Assembly: GCA_964469555.1 (NCBI GenBank)
Contig: CAYYAQ010000079.1
Location: 1-23,677, forward strand
From: CAYYAQ01 sp964469555
GTDB taxonomy: Bacteria > Planctomycetota > UBA1135 > UBA2386
Direction of reading: 5' to 3'
DNA length: 23,677 nucleotides
In this document: positions 14,615 to 23,380 of the stretch, one piece after another
How positions within the stretch are numbered: the stretch's first letter is position 1
Layout: every line of letters begins with the position of its first letter
The notes under the pieces: model-generated
Database searches by the model: none
Seen by the model: the letters and a program-made list of their open reading frames with translations, nothing else
Told to the model about the DNA's origin: nothing
Translations under genes and position numbers: made by a program

Positions 14615-15988
14615 GTGACCTCATCCTCTCAACCGGTCGAGCACACTCATCGTGCCGAACCGAATCGGCGGTCCGGGTGGTTCGTGAACGCTTGGTTCGA
14701 CAGCATCTTCATCGTCGGCACTCCGCTGTTGGGGTGGCCACTGATAATGCTGGCGCAAGAGGCGTCGTCTGCGGAGTTGCTGACCAGACTCATCCTGCTC
14801 ACGGCGACTGGGCACTACTTCGCGACATTCGCTCGCGCCTACGGTGACAAGCAACTGCGCGCTCGGTTTCGTGCTCGGCTTACCATCCTTCCCGTCGTCC
14901 TGCTCTTTACGTGCGTTTGGGCGTTCACGAACGATGCGAGCCATCCCCTCCTGCTCGTGACCGGGATGTGGGCGTTCTGGCACTGGCTCGCCCAGGCCTT
15001 TGGATTCGCACGGATCTACGATGCAAAGATCGGATCCTTCAGACCGACCACGGCATTCCTGGACAAGGCACTCGTCGTCAGCTGGTTTCTCGGCGCGATC
15101 GTCCTGAATCAGAGCGCGACCGCGAACTTCACCAACCTCTTCATCAACTCCGGCATTGCGCTTCCCGGCGCGACGTTCTTCGCGACACTACGCACTGCCG
15201 TGCTCGGTCTCGTCATCACCGTGACCGGGGCGTATGCCGCGAACCTGACCGTATCACTGGCTCGCGGCGAGCGAGTGAGTTGGGTCAAGCAGTTCTGTCA
15301 CGTCATGACGATCGGCTTCTACTGGTTCGCATTCGGCTTCATGCCGAACTTCTTCGTCTCCTACGTCCTCTACGAGTTATTCCACGACATTCAGTACTTC
15401 GCGATCGTCTGGCTGTCCGGGCGATCCCGCGTGCAGCGCGAGGGGACGACTTCGTGGATGCGGAGCATGTTCCAACCAGGACTGTCCCGCGCGTTTCTCT
15501 TCGTGGCCGTGATGGTCGCGTTCGGCGCGATCGACGCGGGCTCGCGGGAATGGTTCGGCGACGACCAGATCGGAAACGTGATGAAGGGCGTCGTCATCGC
15601 TGCAGCACTGCTGCACTACTACTACGACGGGTTCATCTGGCGCGTGCGAGAGAGCGACACGCGAGCTGACCTGGGGATCGTCGGCGGCGCCGCCGGACGC
15701 GTGCGCGGCGGATTGGGCCATGTCGTCGCGTGGGGTTTCTTCTTTGTGCCACTCGTGCTCCTGACGGCGCGCTCTTCGACGGAATTCTCCCCGATGGAAC
15801 GCGCCAGGATGGGTATCGGTGCGGCGCCCGAGAGTTTCGAGACCAGAGCATGTATGCACACGCCCTGGTCTCGACCGGCGACTTCGAGAACGGACTTGCC
15901 GCCTACGCGAAGTCTCTCGAGATCTACCCCGGGTCGGCGCGGACGCAGTTCAACTACGCTGCGGCTCTCGAGTACAGCGGAAGGCTGA
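14615..15988 (+). CDS. polytopic membrane protein with buried His/Asp motifs (frameshifted)
   Basis: As read from GTG 14615 this is 457 residues, but only the first ~409 look native; after codon GAG at 15839-15841 the sequence becomes Arg/Ser/Pro-rich while the next frame takes up TPR sequence. The native part has about eight to ten membrane segments. Polar motifs lie inside or beside them: GHYFATFARAY (His67), FWHWLAQAFGF (His123), ELFHDIQYFAIVW (His257, Asp258) and LHYYYDGFIWR (His334, Asp338). Spaced His/Asp in membrane helices suggest a metal-binding or acid-base site, as in membrane desaturase- or dioxygenase-like enzymes, but I cannot assign a family. Loss of one base (GAGGAC to GAGAC) would explain the break; a corrected protein would be about 629 residues, membrane part plus C-terminal TPRs. 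Confidence 0.65.
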   Translation: MTSSSQPVEHTHRAEPNRRSGWFVNAWFDSIFIVGTPLLGWPLIMLAQEASSAELLTRLILLTATGHYFATFARAYGDKQLRARFRARLTILPVVLLFTCVWAFTNDASHPLLLVTGMWAFWHWLAQAFGFARIYDAKIGSFRPTTAFLDKALVVSWFLGAIVLNQSATANFTNLFINSGIALPGATFFATLRTAVLGLVITVTGAYAANLTVSLARGERVSWVKQFCHVMTIGFYWFAFGFMPNFFVSYVLYELFHDIQYFAIVWLSGRSRVQREGTTSWMRSMFQPGLSRAFLFVAVMVAFGAIDAGSREWFGDDQIGNVMKGVVIAAALLHYYYDGFIWRVRESDTRADLGIVGGAAGRVRGGLGHVVAWGFFFVPLVLLTARSSTEFSPMERARMGIGAAPESFETRACMHTPWSRPATSRTDLPPTRSLSRSTPGRRGRSSTTLRLSSTAEG

Positions 15989-16503
15989 AGGACGCGCTGA
16001 CGCACTACGCATTGGTCCTCGAGTGCCAGGACACGGACCGACTTCACGCACAGGCACACGTGAACATGGGCGTCTGCTTGCTTGTGGAAGGCGAAGACGC
16101 GGCCGTCGTGGAACACTTCAGGGCAGGCGTCCAACCTGGATTACCGTCGCCAAGGGATCGGATGATGGCGCTCGTCCAGGCGTTCTCGGAAACGGGCCGA
16201 ACCGAACGGGCGATCCGGTTGTTGTCCGCTGTAGTGAAGTTCGCGCCAGCGGACGTCGACCTCCGAAGTCTCCTCGCCGATCAACTCATGACAAAGCGAC
16301 GCTTCGGCGCGGCCGAGGCCGAGTACACAGCCGTCCTCCGCAGCAACGCCAACCACGCTCCCGCGATCATCGGGCTGGCGAAGGTAAGGCTGCAGCAGAA
16401 TCGTCCCGCTGATGCGAGAGAACTCGTTGAGCGGGCTTTGCGGATCACCCCCACGCTGGAAGAGGCGCTGTCCATCAAGGCGTCGCTCGACAAGCGTCGG
16501 TAG
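15850..16503 (+). pseudogene. TPR C-terminal half of the frameshifted membrane protein
   Basis: From about 15841 the frame one base back reads DQSMYAHALVSTGDFENGLA and continues as TPR repeats: GDFENGLAAYAKSLEIYPGS, GRLKDALTHYALVLE, a degenerate third unit (EGEDAAVVEHFRAG), TGRTERAIRLLSAVVKFAPAD, RRFGAAEAEYTAVLRSNANHAP and RPADARELVERALRITPTLEE. At least five or six units follow each other to the stop at 16503. The first in-frame ATG after the shift is 15850, within the first repeat and without a ribosome site, so independent translation is doubtful. Codons upstream of 15841 in this frame are a shadow of the membrane protein. The TPRs should lie on one face of the membrane as a protein-binding arm, as in the neighbouring minus-strand protein. 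Confidence 0.65.
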
Positions 16504-16614
16504 GATCCGCCCGTCGCTCGATTCCGTGCTCACACGTCTTGGTGTGCCCCATCCGGCGCAAGGCGACGCGAGGACTGCGATGCGACCACGGTGCTGCACA
16601 ACCTGCCCGTGTCC

Positions 16615-18609
16615 TCACTTGGACAGTCTCTTCACAGCCTGCACCACGCGCTGGCGTATCTCAGCGGGAAGCTCGCGAATCTTCAAGACACCGCGGAAGA
16701 CCTCCAGGGCCCTCTGCTTCTGGCCACTGCGGTCGAGCACGTCGCCGAGGTACAGCTGCGCACGCGCGGCGACTCCCTTCTCGCGCGCCGCGGGCCGCAT
16801 GTGGTCCAGAGCCCAGCTCAGGCGCTCCGCGATGTAGCGGTTCTCTTCCGGCGAGTCGCCGCGATGGTCGTAGCGGTGCATCGCCTCCCGCAACGTGAGC
16901 TCGAGACTGCCGGGGTGGCGCCGGAGACCCTCGGCGATCACCTCGTAGACCTCTTGCGGCGGCATTTGTCCAACACCGAGATCGATGTAGACCATGCGCG
17001 CCCCGAAGTGTTCCGGCTTGCGGCGCACGACATCCCGAGCGAACGCGAACGCCTCCGTCGTCTTTCGCTGTCCAGCGAGCGATGTGAGGTAGCCGTCGAT
17101 CGCTCGATCTTCGACGTTGGACGCCGCGATGTATTTGGTGTCGAGAGCTCGTTTGTAGAACTTCTCGGCCTTCGCGAACTCGCGTCTCCGCGCATGGATG
17201 CGCCCGATCGTCGCCCAGGAGTCCGCGAGGTCCGGTGCAAGCGCGACTGCAGCATGGAAGTATTCCAGCGCCTTGTCGGGATCGCTGTTCACAAACAAGT
17301 AGCCAACCTTCTCCTGCAGCTCGCCGCTCTCTGGTAGTCGGTGGGCATCGCCGATGAACACCGTTTCCGAGTCACGCCACGCGAGGTTTCGGACTGAGAT
17401 CACGACGCCGCAGGCGAGGCACCAAACGACCAACGCGAATCCGAACACCGAGCGCGAACTCCCCACGAGATGCCGTGCGAGCAACACACAGAGAACGCTG
17501 ATCGCCAGACTCGGCATGTAGAAGAGCCGCTCTCCGAAGTTCGTGCCGATGGCAAACAGCACGTTGGAGCCAATGAAGCTGAAGCCCAGGAACATCGCCG
17601 CGGAGAGGAACAGCAACGGTTGGCGCCGCGCGCAGACCAACCCGAGGACAAGCCACCCGCCCAGCACGACAACCGAACAGACAAACCCGAGATCCGCGGG
17701 ACCGTCGATCACCGAAAACGCGCCGGCACCGTAGCTGCAGTAGAGCTGGAACGGCGCGAAACAGAGGTAGAGCCCGTAGCCGAGCAGCCGCAACGAGTTG
17801 AGGACACGGGCGCCAGATTCCAGGTGTGCCAGCGGGTTGTGCTCGTAGGCGGTCGTCCCGCCGACGAATCCCTGCAACGCGAAGTGCCGCAGCGCGAAGA
17901 AACCGACGAGCCCGACGCCGAGTACCCACGCCATCGTGACCCATCTCCCTCGCCAGTTCGCGTCGACATCAGGCGCTGCGAGTCGATCGCGAGCGAACAA
18001 GAAACAGGGCAGGAACGGGGCCCAAGCCAGGCCGCTCTCCTTCGAACAGAAGGCGCAGAAAAACAGCGCCGACGATGCCAGGAACCGACCGCGTACAAAT
18101 AGCAGTATTGCCCACAAACCGAATCCGAAGCTGAACAGCTCGGCGCGACCGACGATGCTCGCCACGACTTCGCTGTGGATCGCGTTGAAAGCGAAGACTC
18201 CGGACCCGACGAGGACCGCCCACAAATCCGCGCCGAGATCCTTGAGCATCCACCAGACCAAGAACACACACGCGGCGTGCAGCAGGATGTTGAGTACGTG
18301 GTGCGGAACCGCCTCGAATTCCGTCGGCAACCATCGCGCGACCGCGTGGTATGTCAGCGCGTAGCTCAGAATGGTCACGGGTCGATAGAGCACCGATTCG
18401 TTGGCGACGCCCTCCCAGTAGCGCTGCCCGAAGAACCACCACGGTGCGTGCCATTCGGAGATGACTTTGTCCGGCTGCCCCAAGTGATCTACGGACTGCG
18501 CGAGACCGGCGTCGTCCATGGGAAAGCGGTTCGCAGCGGACGACGCGTACACGGCGCACGTCAGCAACAGCAAGATCAAGAGCGCGCGCTTTGGAGATGG
18601 ACTCCACAT
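16615..18609 (-). CDS. TMTC-like membrane protein with TPR repeats, putative glycosyltransferase
   Basis: A 664-residue protein. Residues about 8-25 are the first membrane helix, and FPMDD at 29-33 is the acidic motif expected in the first outer loop of GT-C enzymes. LYRPVTILSYAL (74-85) and HSEVVASIVGRAELFSFGFG (145-164) are wording typical of the TMTC / DUF1736 group. Around ten more membrane helices run to about residue 410. From about 425 the protein is TPR: YFHAAVALAPDLADSWATIG, REFAKAEKFYKRALDT, and further units to QKQRALEVFRGVLKI. TMTC proteins in animals are O-mannosyltransferases using dolichol-phosphate mannose; bacterial relatives are uncharacterised, so donor and acceptor are unknown. 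It converges with the membrane/TPR gene at 14615-16503, 111 bases apart. No Shine-Dalgarno sequence is evident. Confidence 0.78.
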   Translation of the reverse strand: MWSPSPKRALLILLLLTCAVYASSAANRFPMDDAGLAQSVDHLGQPDKVISEWHAPWWFFGQRYWEGVANESVLYRPVTILSYALTYHAVARWLPTEFEAVPHHVLNILLHAACVFLVWWMLKDLGADLWAVLVGSGVFAFNAIHSEVVASIVGRAELFSFGFGLWAILLFVRGRFLASSALFFCAFCSKESGLAWAPFLPCFLFARDRLAAPDVDANWRGRWVTMAWVLGVGLVGFFALRHFALQGFVGGTTAYEHNPLAHLESGARVLNSLRLLGYGLYLCFAPFQLYCSYGAGAFSVIDGPADLGFVCSVVVLGGWLVLGLVCARRQPLLFLSAAMFLGFSFIGSNVLFAIGTNFGERLFYMPSLAISVLCVLLARHLVGSSRSVFGFALVVWCLACGVVISVRNLAWRDSETVFIGDAHRLPESGELQEKVGYLFVNSDPDKALEYFHAAVALAPDLADSWATIGRIHARRREFAKAEKFYKRALDTKYIAASNVEDRAIDGYLTSLAGQRKTTEAFAFARDVVRRKPEHFGARMVYIDLGVGQMPPQEVYEVIAEGLRRHPGSLELTLREAMHRYDHRGDSPEENRYIAERLSWALDHMRPAAREKGVAARAQLYLGDVLDRSGQKQRALEVFRGVLKIRELPAEIRQRVVQAVKRLSK

Positions 18610-18696
18610 GGTGGCGGGAGCTTACCGGCGCGATGTGTCCAGCACCTCCATTTGGTGTCGCCCCACCCATCTGGTGTGGTGCGACGGTTGCCAGAG

Positions 18697-18713
18697 CCAT
18701 GGTATTACCACGG
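18697..18713. promoter_or_regulatory. pseudo-palindrome upstream of the TMTC-like gene
   Basis: CCATGGTA (18697-18704) and TACCACGG (18706-18713) match as inverted arms at seven of eight positions around one T. It lies about 88 bases upstream of the minus-strand ATG at 18609, a plausible operator position. No matching second site was found in the window. Confidence 0.3.
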
Positions 18714-18730
18714 TTGACCCCGGGAGCGTT

Positions 18731-18803
18731 CGGGTTGCGGTCAGGTGCGCGAAGGCGGATGAGCCGGAGGTCGACGGCGTATCCGGCCGATTCCGTTTGT
18801 CCT
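18731..18803 (+). repeat. decayed IS91-type repeat, possible copy 4
   Basis: CGGGTTGCGGTCAGGTG (18731-18747) matches copies 1 and 2 at 16 of 17 bases. Downstream, GTCGACGG, GTATC and TTGTCCT recur in the order found in the terminal core, but with an internal deletion and many changes. It sits between the TMTC-like gene start and the sigma factor stop. Orientation is the same as the other copies. Confidence 0.35.
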
Positions 18804-19431
18804 AGTCGAGTTCCTCGGCGAGCCGTGCCAGTCCACGGGCGACCAGGCTGCGCACCGACGAAACGGTCCGATCCATGATTTCGGCGACCTCGGTGTATGG
18901 AAGCCCCATCATTCGCGACAGGCTTACTGCCTCGCGTTGCTGCTCGGGCAACTTCTCCAGCACATCTTCGATCCGGGCGACCTCCTCGCGGGCGTTGACT
19001 ACCCGGCTGGGAGTACAGAACGTTGCATAGCAACCCAAGAGACCTTCCATTGCCGTGTCGTCATCATGCCGGGCTAACGGTTGTTCGCGTTGTGGGGAAC
19101 GCCGTTCCCGGTTTTGGAAGCGATGGCGGTCGACAATCTTGCGACTGGCAGCCAGGAAGAGCCAGGCGCGGAAGGCGTCTTCGCCCCGGTACTCGAATTG
19201 GTCGAGGTCTTCGATGATCTCTCGACACACCGACTGCACGAGATCGTCGACCGATTCTCGGCGCTGTACGCCGGGTCCGGCCTTGACCCGCACGAAGGCA
19301 CGCAGGGCCGATAGGTGACGACCGAACAAGCTGTTGAACGCCGCCGGATCTCCAGTCCGTGCCGCCACAACCGACCCACGAAAATCCCGATCCTTGGGGT
19401 TCGTCATCGCGGGTGTGATTCTAGCGGACAT
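18802..19431 (-). CDS. ECF-type RNA polymerase sigma factor
   Basis: A 209-residue sigma-70 family protein with only regions 2 and 4. Region 2 covers about 30-105, with VDDLVQSVCREII (61-73) and FRAWLFLAASRKIVDRHR (87-104) for core binding and -10 recognition. Region 4 covers about 155-207: LPEQQREAVSLSRMMGLPYT, then EVAEIMDRTVSSVRSLVARG is the helix-turn-helix for -35 recognition. The linker between them is unusually long and charged (about 105-150). It is divergent from a Ser/Thr kinase gene 188 bases away, an arrangement common in planctomycetes, where kinases are thought to control such sigma factors by phosphorylation. No anti-sigma gene is adjacent. Starts at 19431 (MSARIT) and 19407 (MTNPKD) are both possible. 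Confidence 0.88.
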   Translation of the reverse strand: MSARITPAMTNPKDRDFRGSVVAARTGDPAAFNSLFGRHLSALRAFVRVKAGPGVQRRESVDDLVQSVCREIIEDLDQFEYRGEDAFRAWLFLAASRKIVDRHRFQNRERRSPQREQPLARHDDDTAMEGLLGCYATFCTPSRVVNAREEVARIEDVLEKLPEQQREAVSLSRMMGLPYTEVAEIMDRTVSSVRSLVARGLARLAEELD

Positions 19432-19619
19432 GTCCGAAAGGCACCATGATCGCGGTGTTTCTCATGACCTGCCGCGAGATTTTGCCATTCGGAATACCTA
19501 TGCTGTGTGGTGATCCGGCGTGACACCCCTGGCGATTCGTGAATGGGTGTGCACTGGATCGAGTACCCTTGCCCTCTGGTCACGACAAATCAGAGCGCGC
19601 TGTTGGTGGCTACCCCTCG

Positions 19620-22600
19620 ATGACGAGTTCTGATTTCGACAATCCCGATGAGGAACGGCGTGCCGCGATTCGCATGCTGGTCGGCCAGTGCATCGAGTTG
19701 ACCGAGAGCGGGGAGACGCAGGCGGCCGAACATCTTCTCGCGCAGCATCCGGATCTGGCGGGTGACGTCAGGAGTCGATTGCAGAAACTCGGCGCCGCTG
19801 GCTTGTTGGAATCGGGCGATTCGTCACCGCGCATCGAGGGCTACCGCATTCTCGAGCATATCGGCCACGGTGGAATGGGTGAGATCTACCTGGCGGAGCG
19901 CCGGAACGACCTCTGCATGCGCCTGGCCGTGAAGGTTATCAAGCAAGGCATGGATACACGGGAGATCCTGGCTCGCTTCGAGGCCGAGAAGCAGGCACTG
20001 GCTCGGATGGATCACGCCCATATCGCGCGCATCCACGATGTCGGTTCGACGGCAAGCGGCCAGTCCTACTTCGCGATGGACTACATCCCGGGGCTTCCCA
20101 TCACCCAGTTCTGTGATGACTTGCAGTTGTCTGTAAACGAGCGCCTGCGTCTGATGCTCGACGTGTGCTCGGCAGTGCAGCACGCCCACCACAAGGGCAT
20201 CATCCATCGGGATCTCAAGCCGTCCAACCTGCTGGTGACCGAGCAGGACGGCGCCTTCACCGTGAAGGTGATCGATTTTGGGGTGGCCAAGGCGATTCAC
20301 GGCGCGTTCTCCGATGCCACGGTGCACACGGTGCATGGCATGATCCTGGGGACGCCGGAGTACATGAGTCCTGAGCAGGCCGGGCGGGATGCTCTCGATG
20401 TAGATACCCGCACAGATGTCTACTCCCTCGGCGTCATCCTCTACGAGTTGCTGGTCGGAGAACTGCCGATTCAATTTGCGCGGGCAGGGCTTACCGACTA
20501 CCGGGCGATGATTCGTGACACACCGCTGGAACGACCCAGCACGCGGATCGAGGAACTCCGCCGGCAAGGCAGCGCAGACGGACGAGACCGTGGCATGGAA
20601 TCGCGAGCTCTTCACCGTTCGTTACGCGGCGAACTCGACTGGGTGGTGCTCAAGGCATTGGCCAAGGAGCGGCGCCAACGCTACGCGACCCCCGCCGAGC
20701 TGGCGGCGGAGATTCGGCGCTACCTCGATGGTGAGCCAGTAGAAGCTCGACCGCCGAGTCGTATCTACCGGGGAAGGTTGTTTGTTCGCCGTCACCGTAT
20801 GGCGGTGGGTGCGGCGGCGGTTGCACTCCTCATGCTCGTCAGCGGCCTGGCATCCAGCCTGATGTTCTACAGTAGAGCCAAAACGAACAACGCGGCGCTC
20901 GAGAAGCGGACCTCCGAGCTTGCTTTGGCCAACTCCTCGTTGAAGGCAAGCACCGACGAGTTGGAGAAGGCCAATGCCGATCTGGTAAATCAAACTGCGG
21001 AAGCAAAACGTCAGCGAGACGATGCTGAAAAGGCCTGGGGGGTCGCGACCAATTCGATTGCGGCTTTGGAGCAGACGGTCGAGTTTCAGTTCAAGATGAT
21101 GCAGGACTTGGATCCGAGCTCTGCGGGCGTCACCTTGATCCGCAAGCTTCGTGAATCCCTGGCCTCGCGTCCCGACAAGGACGGTAGTCGCGAGAGGCGT
21201 CAAGCTGACTTCGACAAGGCGATCGACGGCGTCAACCCAACGGATGCAGCGCGTCATTTTCTGGACGCGGAGTTCCTTGCACACGCACTCGACGAAGCGT
21301 CGAAATGCAAGGACACGGATGTGCGAGCGGAGCTCATGGGAGCAACGGCGCTCGTCTACGAGCGGCTTGGATTTGCCGACAAGTGTCTCCGGATCTTCCT
21401 GGAGGTGGTCAAGTTGCGTCAAGAGAGGCTTGGCGCCAAACACATCAAGACACTCAACGCCCGGACGCATGCGGCTGTCTCACGGCATACGCTGGGGGAC
21501 AACAACACTGCATTGCAGGAATTGGAGGAGATACTCAAGGAGCTACTCGCTATCGAAGGACTCGACCCAATCGAGACCGCCCAGACTCGAATAGGCCTGG
21601 CCAGGGTCCTTGGATATATCAACCGTCACGCTGAAGCCGAGAGTCACCTGCGTCTTGTTGCGAAGCTGTACTCGGAGAGATTGGGTCCTGACGACCCAAT
21701 GACGCTAACCACGCAGGTTCATCTCGCAGTGAGTCTACGGTCTCGCGGGCAGCTGGAGGCGGCAGGAGTGATCTTGCGGACATGCTTGTCGGCGCTGCAA
21801 AAGAACCTGGGGTCGTCACCCATCACGGCGCGCGCGACCCTGGAGATGGGCATTCTTGCGTATCACGCGGGTCAATCTTCGAGAGCCGAGTCATTCGTGC
21901 GCCAGGCTGTTGAACTCACCCGCAAGCACCACGGTTCCGACCATCCATCAACGTTGTCGGCAGAGAACTCGTTGGCAAGAGTGCTGCACGCCCTAGGCCG
22001 GCTTGAAGACGCCCGAGCCATGGGGCAGAGAGTCGTGGATCGCAGTGCACGCGTTCTCGGCAATCCCCACCCGGATACACTGAGGCGCAGGTTGGATCTT
22101 GCCGACGTCCTGTCTCGACTCGGGCGCTTCGGCGAACAGGCGAGTCAGCTTCGGATGGTCCTTTCGGGGCAGTCGGCCACGCTGGGTGAGGATGATCCGG
22201 ATACCTTGCGAACAATGACCGGCCTTGCGGTTGCCTTGCTGGGCGCGAACAGACCGGAAGAAGCGCTATTTTCTTTGCGAAAAGCGTGGGCCATGGGAAA
22301 GCGGGTTCTTGAAGACGGTCATCCCACACGTCATTCCACACAATTGGCGACGGGCATCCATCTGGCACGTGCGCTGATGAAGTCGGGTAATCTCGATGCG
22401 GCGCGCGCACAAATTACCGAGACCGAAGAACTAGGGCGCCGGACGCTGAAGCCTGATCACCCATCCATGCTGTATGCGATGGGGGTGCGTGCACGGATCT
22501 TGCATGCCGCGGGAGCATTCAAAGAGGCTGAGTCGAGTTATCAGTCGGTCATCGCCGGCATGCAAAAATCTGCCGGGCCAAACGACCACAACGTCTTGGC

Positions 22601-22769
22601 CTATATGACCTGGTTGGCGCGGATGTATGCAGAGAACAATCGCCTCGACGAAGCCGAGAAGCTATCGCGTGATGTCCGTGCCCGAGCAGGTTCGAACGCC
22701 ACGTTAATCGAGACGATCGACAAGATCCTCGCCGATGTCGCCCGTCGCCGGGGCAAGGTCGATAAGTGA
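19620..22769 (+). CDS. transmembrane Ser/Thr protein kinase with TPR tail
   Basis: A 1049-residue Hanks-type kinase. Residues 10-65 are a helical N-terminal segment. The kinase domain (about 74-370) has the G-loop GHGGMG at 82-87, Lys105 in LAVKVIK, catalytic HRDLKPSN with Asp198, DFG at 219-221 and GTPEYMSPEQ at 244-253, so it should be active. A single membrane helix follows at about 396-417, then a coiled coil (420-475). From about 580 to 1040 there are many 42-residue TPRs of the kinesin-light-chain type (for example ERLGAKHIKTLNAR, ERLGPDDPMTLTTQ, KHHGSDHPSTLSAE, RVLGNPHPDTLRRR). The TPRs should lie outside the membrane and sense a partner, with the kinase inside. The start at 19620 is preferred to an upstream GTG at 19539 because the N-terminal helix opens there. 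Neither has a strong ribosome site. Confidence 0.9.
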   Translation: MTSSDFDNPDEERRAAIRMLVGQCIELTESGETQAAEHLLAQHPDLAGDVRSRLQKLGAAGLLESGDSSPRIEGYRILEHIGHGGMGEIYLAERRNDLCMRLAVKVIKQGMDTREILARFEAEKQALARMDHAHIARIHDVGSTASGQSYFAMDYIPGLPITQFCDDLQLSVNERLRLMLDVCSAVQHAHHKGIIHRDLKPSNLLVTEQDGAFTVKVIDFGVAKAIHGAFSDATVHTVHGMILGTPEYMSPEQAGRDALDVDTRTDVYSLGVILYELLVGELPIQFARAGLTDYRAMIRDTPLERPSTRIEELRRQGSADGRDRGMESRALHRSLRGELDWVVLKALAKERRQRYATPAELAAEIRRYLDGEPVEARPPSRIYRGRLFVRRHRMAVGAAAVALLMLVSGLASSLMFYSRAKTNNAALEKRTSELALANSSLKASTDELEKANADLVNQTAEAKRQRDDAEKAWGVATNSIAALEQTVEFQFKMMQDLDPSSAGVTLIRKLRESLASRPDKDGSRERRQADFDKAIDGVNPTDAARHFLDAEFLAHALDEASKCKDTDVRAELMGATALVYERLGFADKCLRIFLEVVKLRQERLGAKHIKTLNARTHAAVSRHTLGDNNTALQELEEILKELLAIEGLDPIETAQTRIGLARVLGYINRHAEAESHLRLVAKLYSERLGPDDPMTLTTQVHLAVSLRSRGQLEAAGVILRTCLSALQKNLGSSPITARATLEMGILAYHAGQSSRAESFVRQAVELTRKHHGSDHPSTLSAENSLARVLHALGRLEDARAMGQRVVDRSARVLGNPHPDTLRRRLDLADVLSRLGRFGEQASQLRMVLSGQSATLGEDDPDTLRTMTGLAVALLGANRPEEALFSLRKAWAMGKRVLEDGHPTRHSTQLATGIHLARALMKSGNLDAARAQITETEELGRRTLKPDHPSMLYAMGVRARILHAAGAFKEAESSYQSVIAGMQKSAGPNDHNVLAYMTWLARMYAENNRLDEAEKLSRDVRARAGSNATLIETIDKILADVARRRGKVDK

Positions 22770-22810
22770 CCGGTCGGGCAAGTGGGCCGCGTCCGCCGGC
22801 TTGGTGAATG

Positions 22811-23380
22811 TCAACGATGCGTTTCGTTCACATACACCATGTTCGGACCGTCCGAGTTGGTGGTGACGATGTCCGGACGTCCGTCGCCGTTCAGGTCTGC
22901 GATGGTCACCCAGTAGGTCACATGATCGGCGCTCCCAAAGCGGATTTCGCGCAGGTCATGGAGTCCGGATTTGCTGAGGTAGAGCGCATTGCTGCCGATT
23001 GTGTGGCCGATGGCGATGTCCAGGGTGCCGTTGCCGTCCAGATCTCCGACCGCGACTGAGGAACTCGCATCGCCTGGCGATCCGAACGGGATTTCCGCCT
23101 CGCATGTCCCATCGCCACGGCTCAGGAGGATTGCGTTGCCTCGGTTGGTGTTGGCAACTACGAGATCTTGCGTGCCATCCTGGTTCACGCCCGCAGCCGT
23201 GACAGTGCGTGTGTTGTCACCAGGTCGCCCGTGCGGAATCGCCTTGGAGAATCCGCCGTGCCCGTTGTTCAGGTAGACGGCGCTCGGTGTGCGTCGGTTG
23301 GCGAGAGCCAGGTCGACCTTGCCGTCGCCGTTCAGGTCCGCCGCACATGATCGTGTCTGCCGCTGTCCGGCAAGCGGCAA
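22811..23380 (-). CDS. FG-GAP/VCBS repeat protein, N-terminally truncated
   Basis: The frame encodes 189 residues from a TTG at 23380, directly after an in-frame stop. It contains four FG-GAP/VCBS units with Ca-binding loops: ADLNGDGKVDLAL, AGVNQDGTQDLVV, VGDLDGNGTLDIAI and IADLNGDGRPDIV, spaced about 45 residues. This is part of a beta-propeller; seven blades are usual, so at least three are missing. There is no signal peptide although such proteins act outside the cell, and no ribosome site precedes the TTG. It is therefore probably the 3' part of a broken gene whose 5' neighbour in another frame is a discoidin-like fragment. It converges with the kinase gene, 41 bases apart. Whether it is expressed is unknown. 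Confidence 0.6.
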   Translation of the reverse strand: MPLAGQRQTRSCAADLNGDGKVDLALANRRTPSAVYLNNGHGGFSKAIPHGRPGDNTRTVTAAGVNQDGTQDLVVANTNRGNAILLSRGDGTCEAEIPFGSPGDASSSVAVGDLDGNGTLDIAIGHTIGSNALYLSKSGLHDLREIRFGSADHVTYWVTIADLNGDGRPDIVTTNSDGPNMVYVNETHR

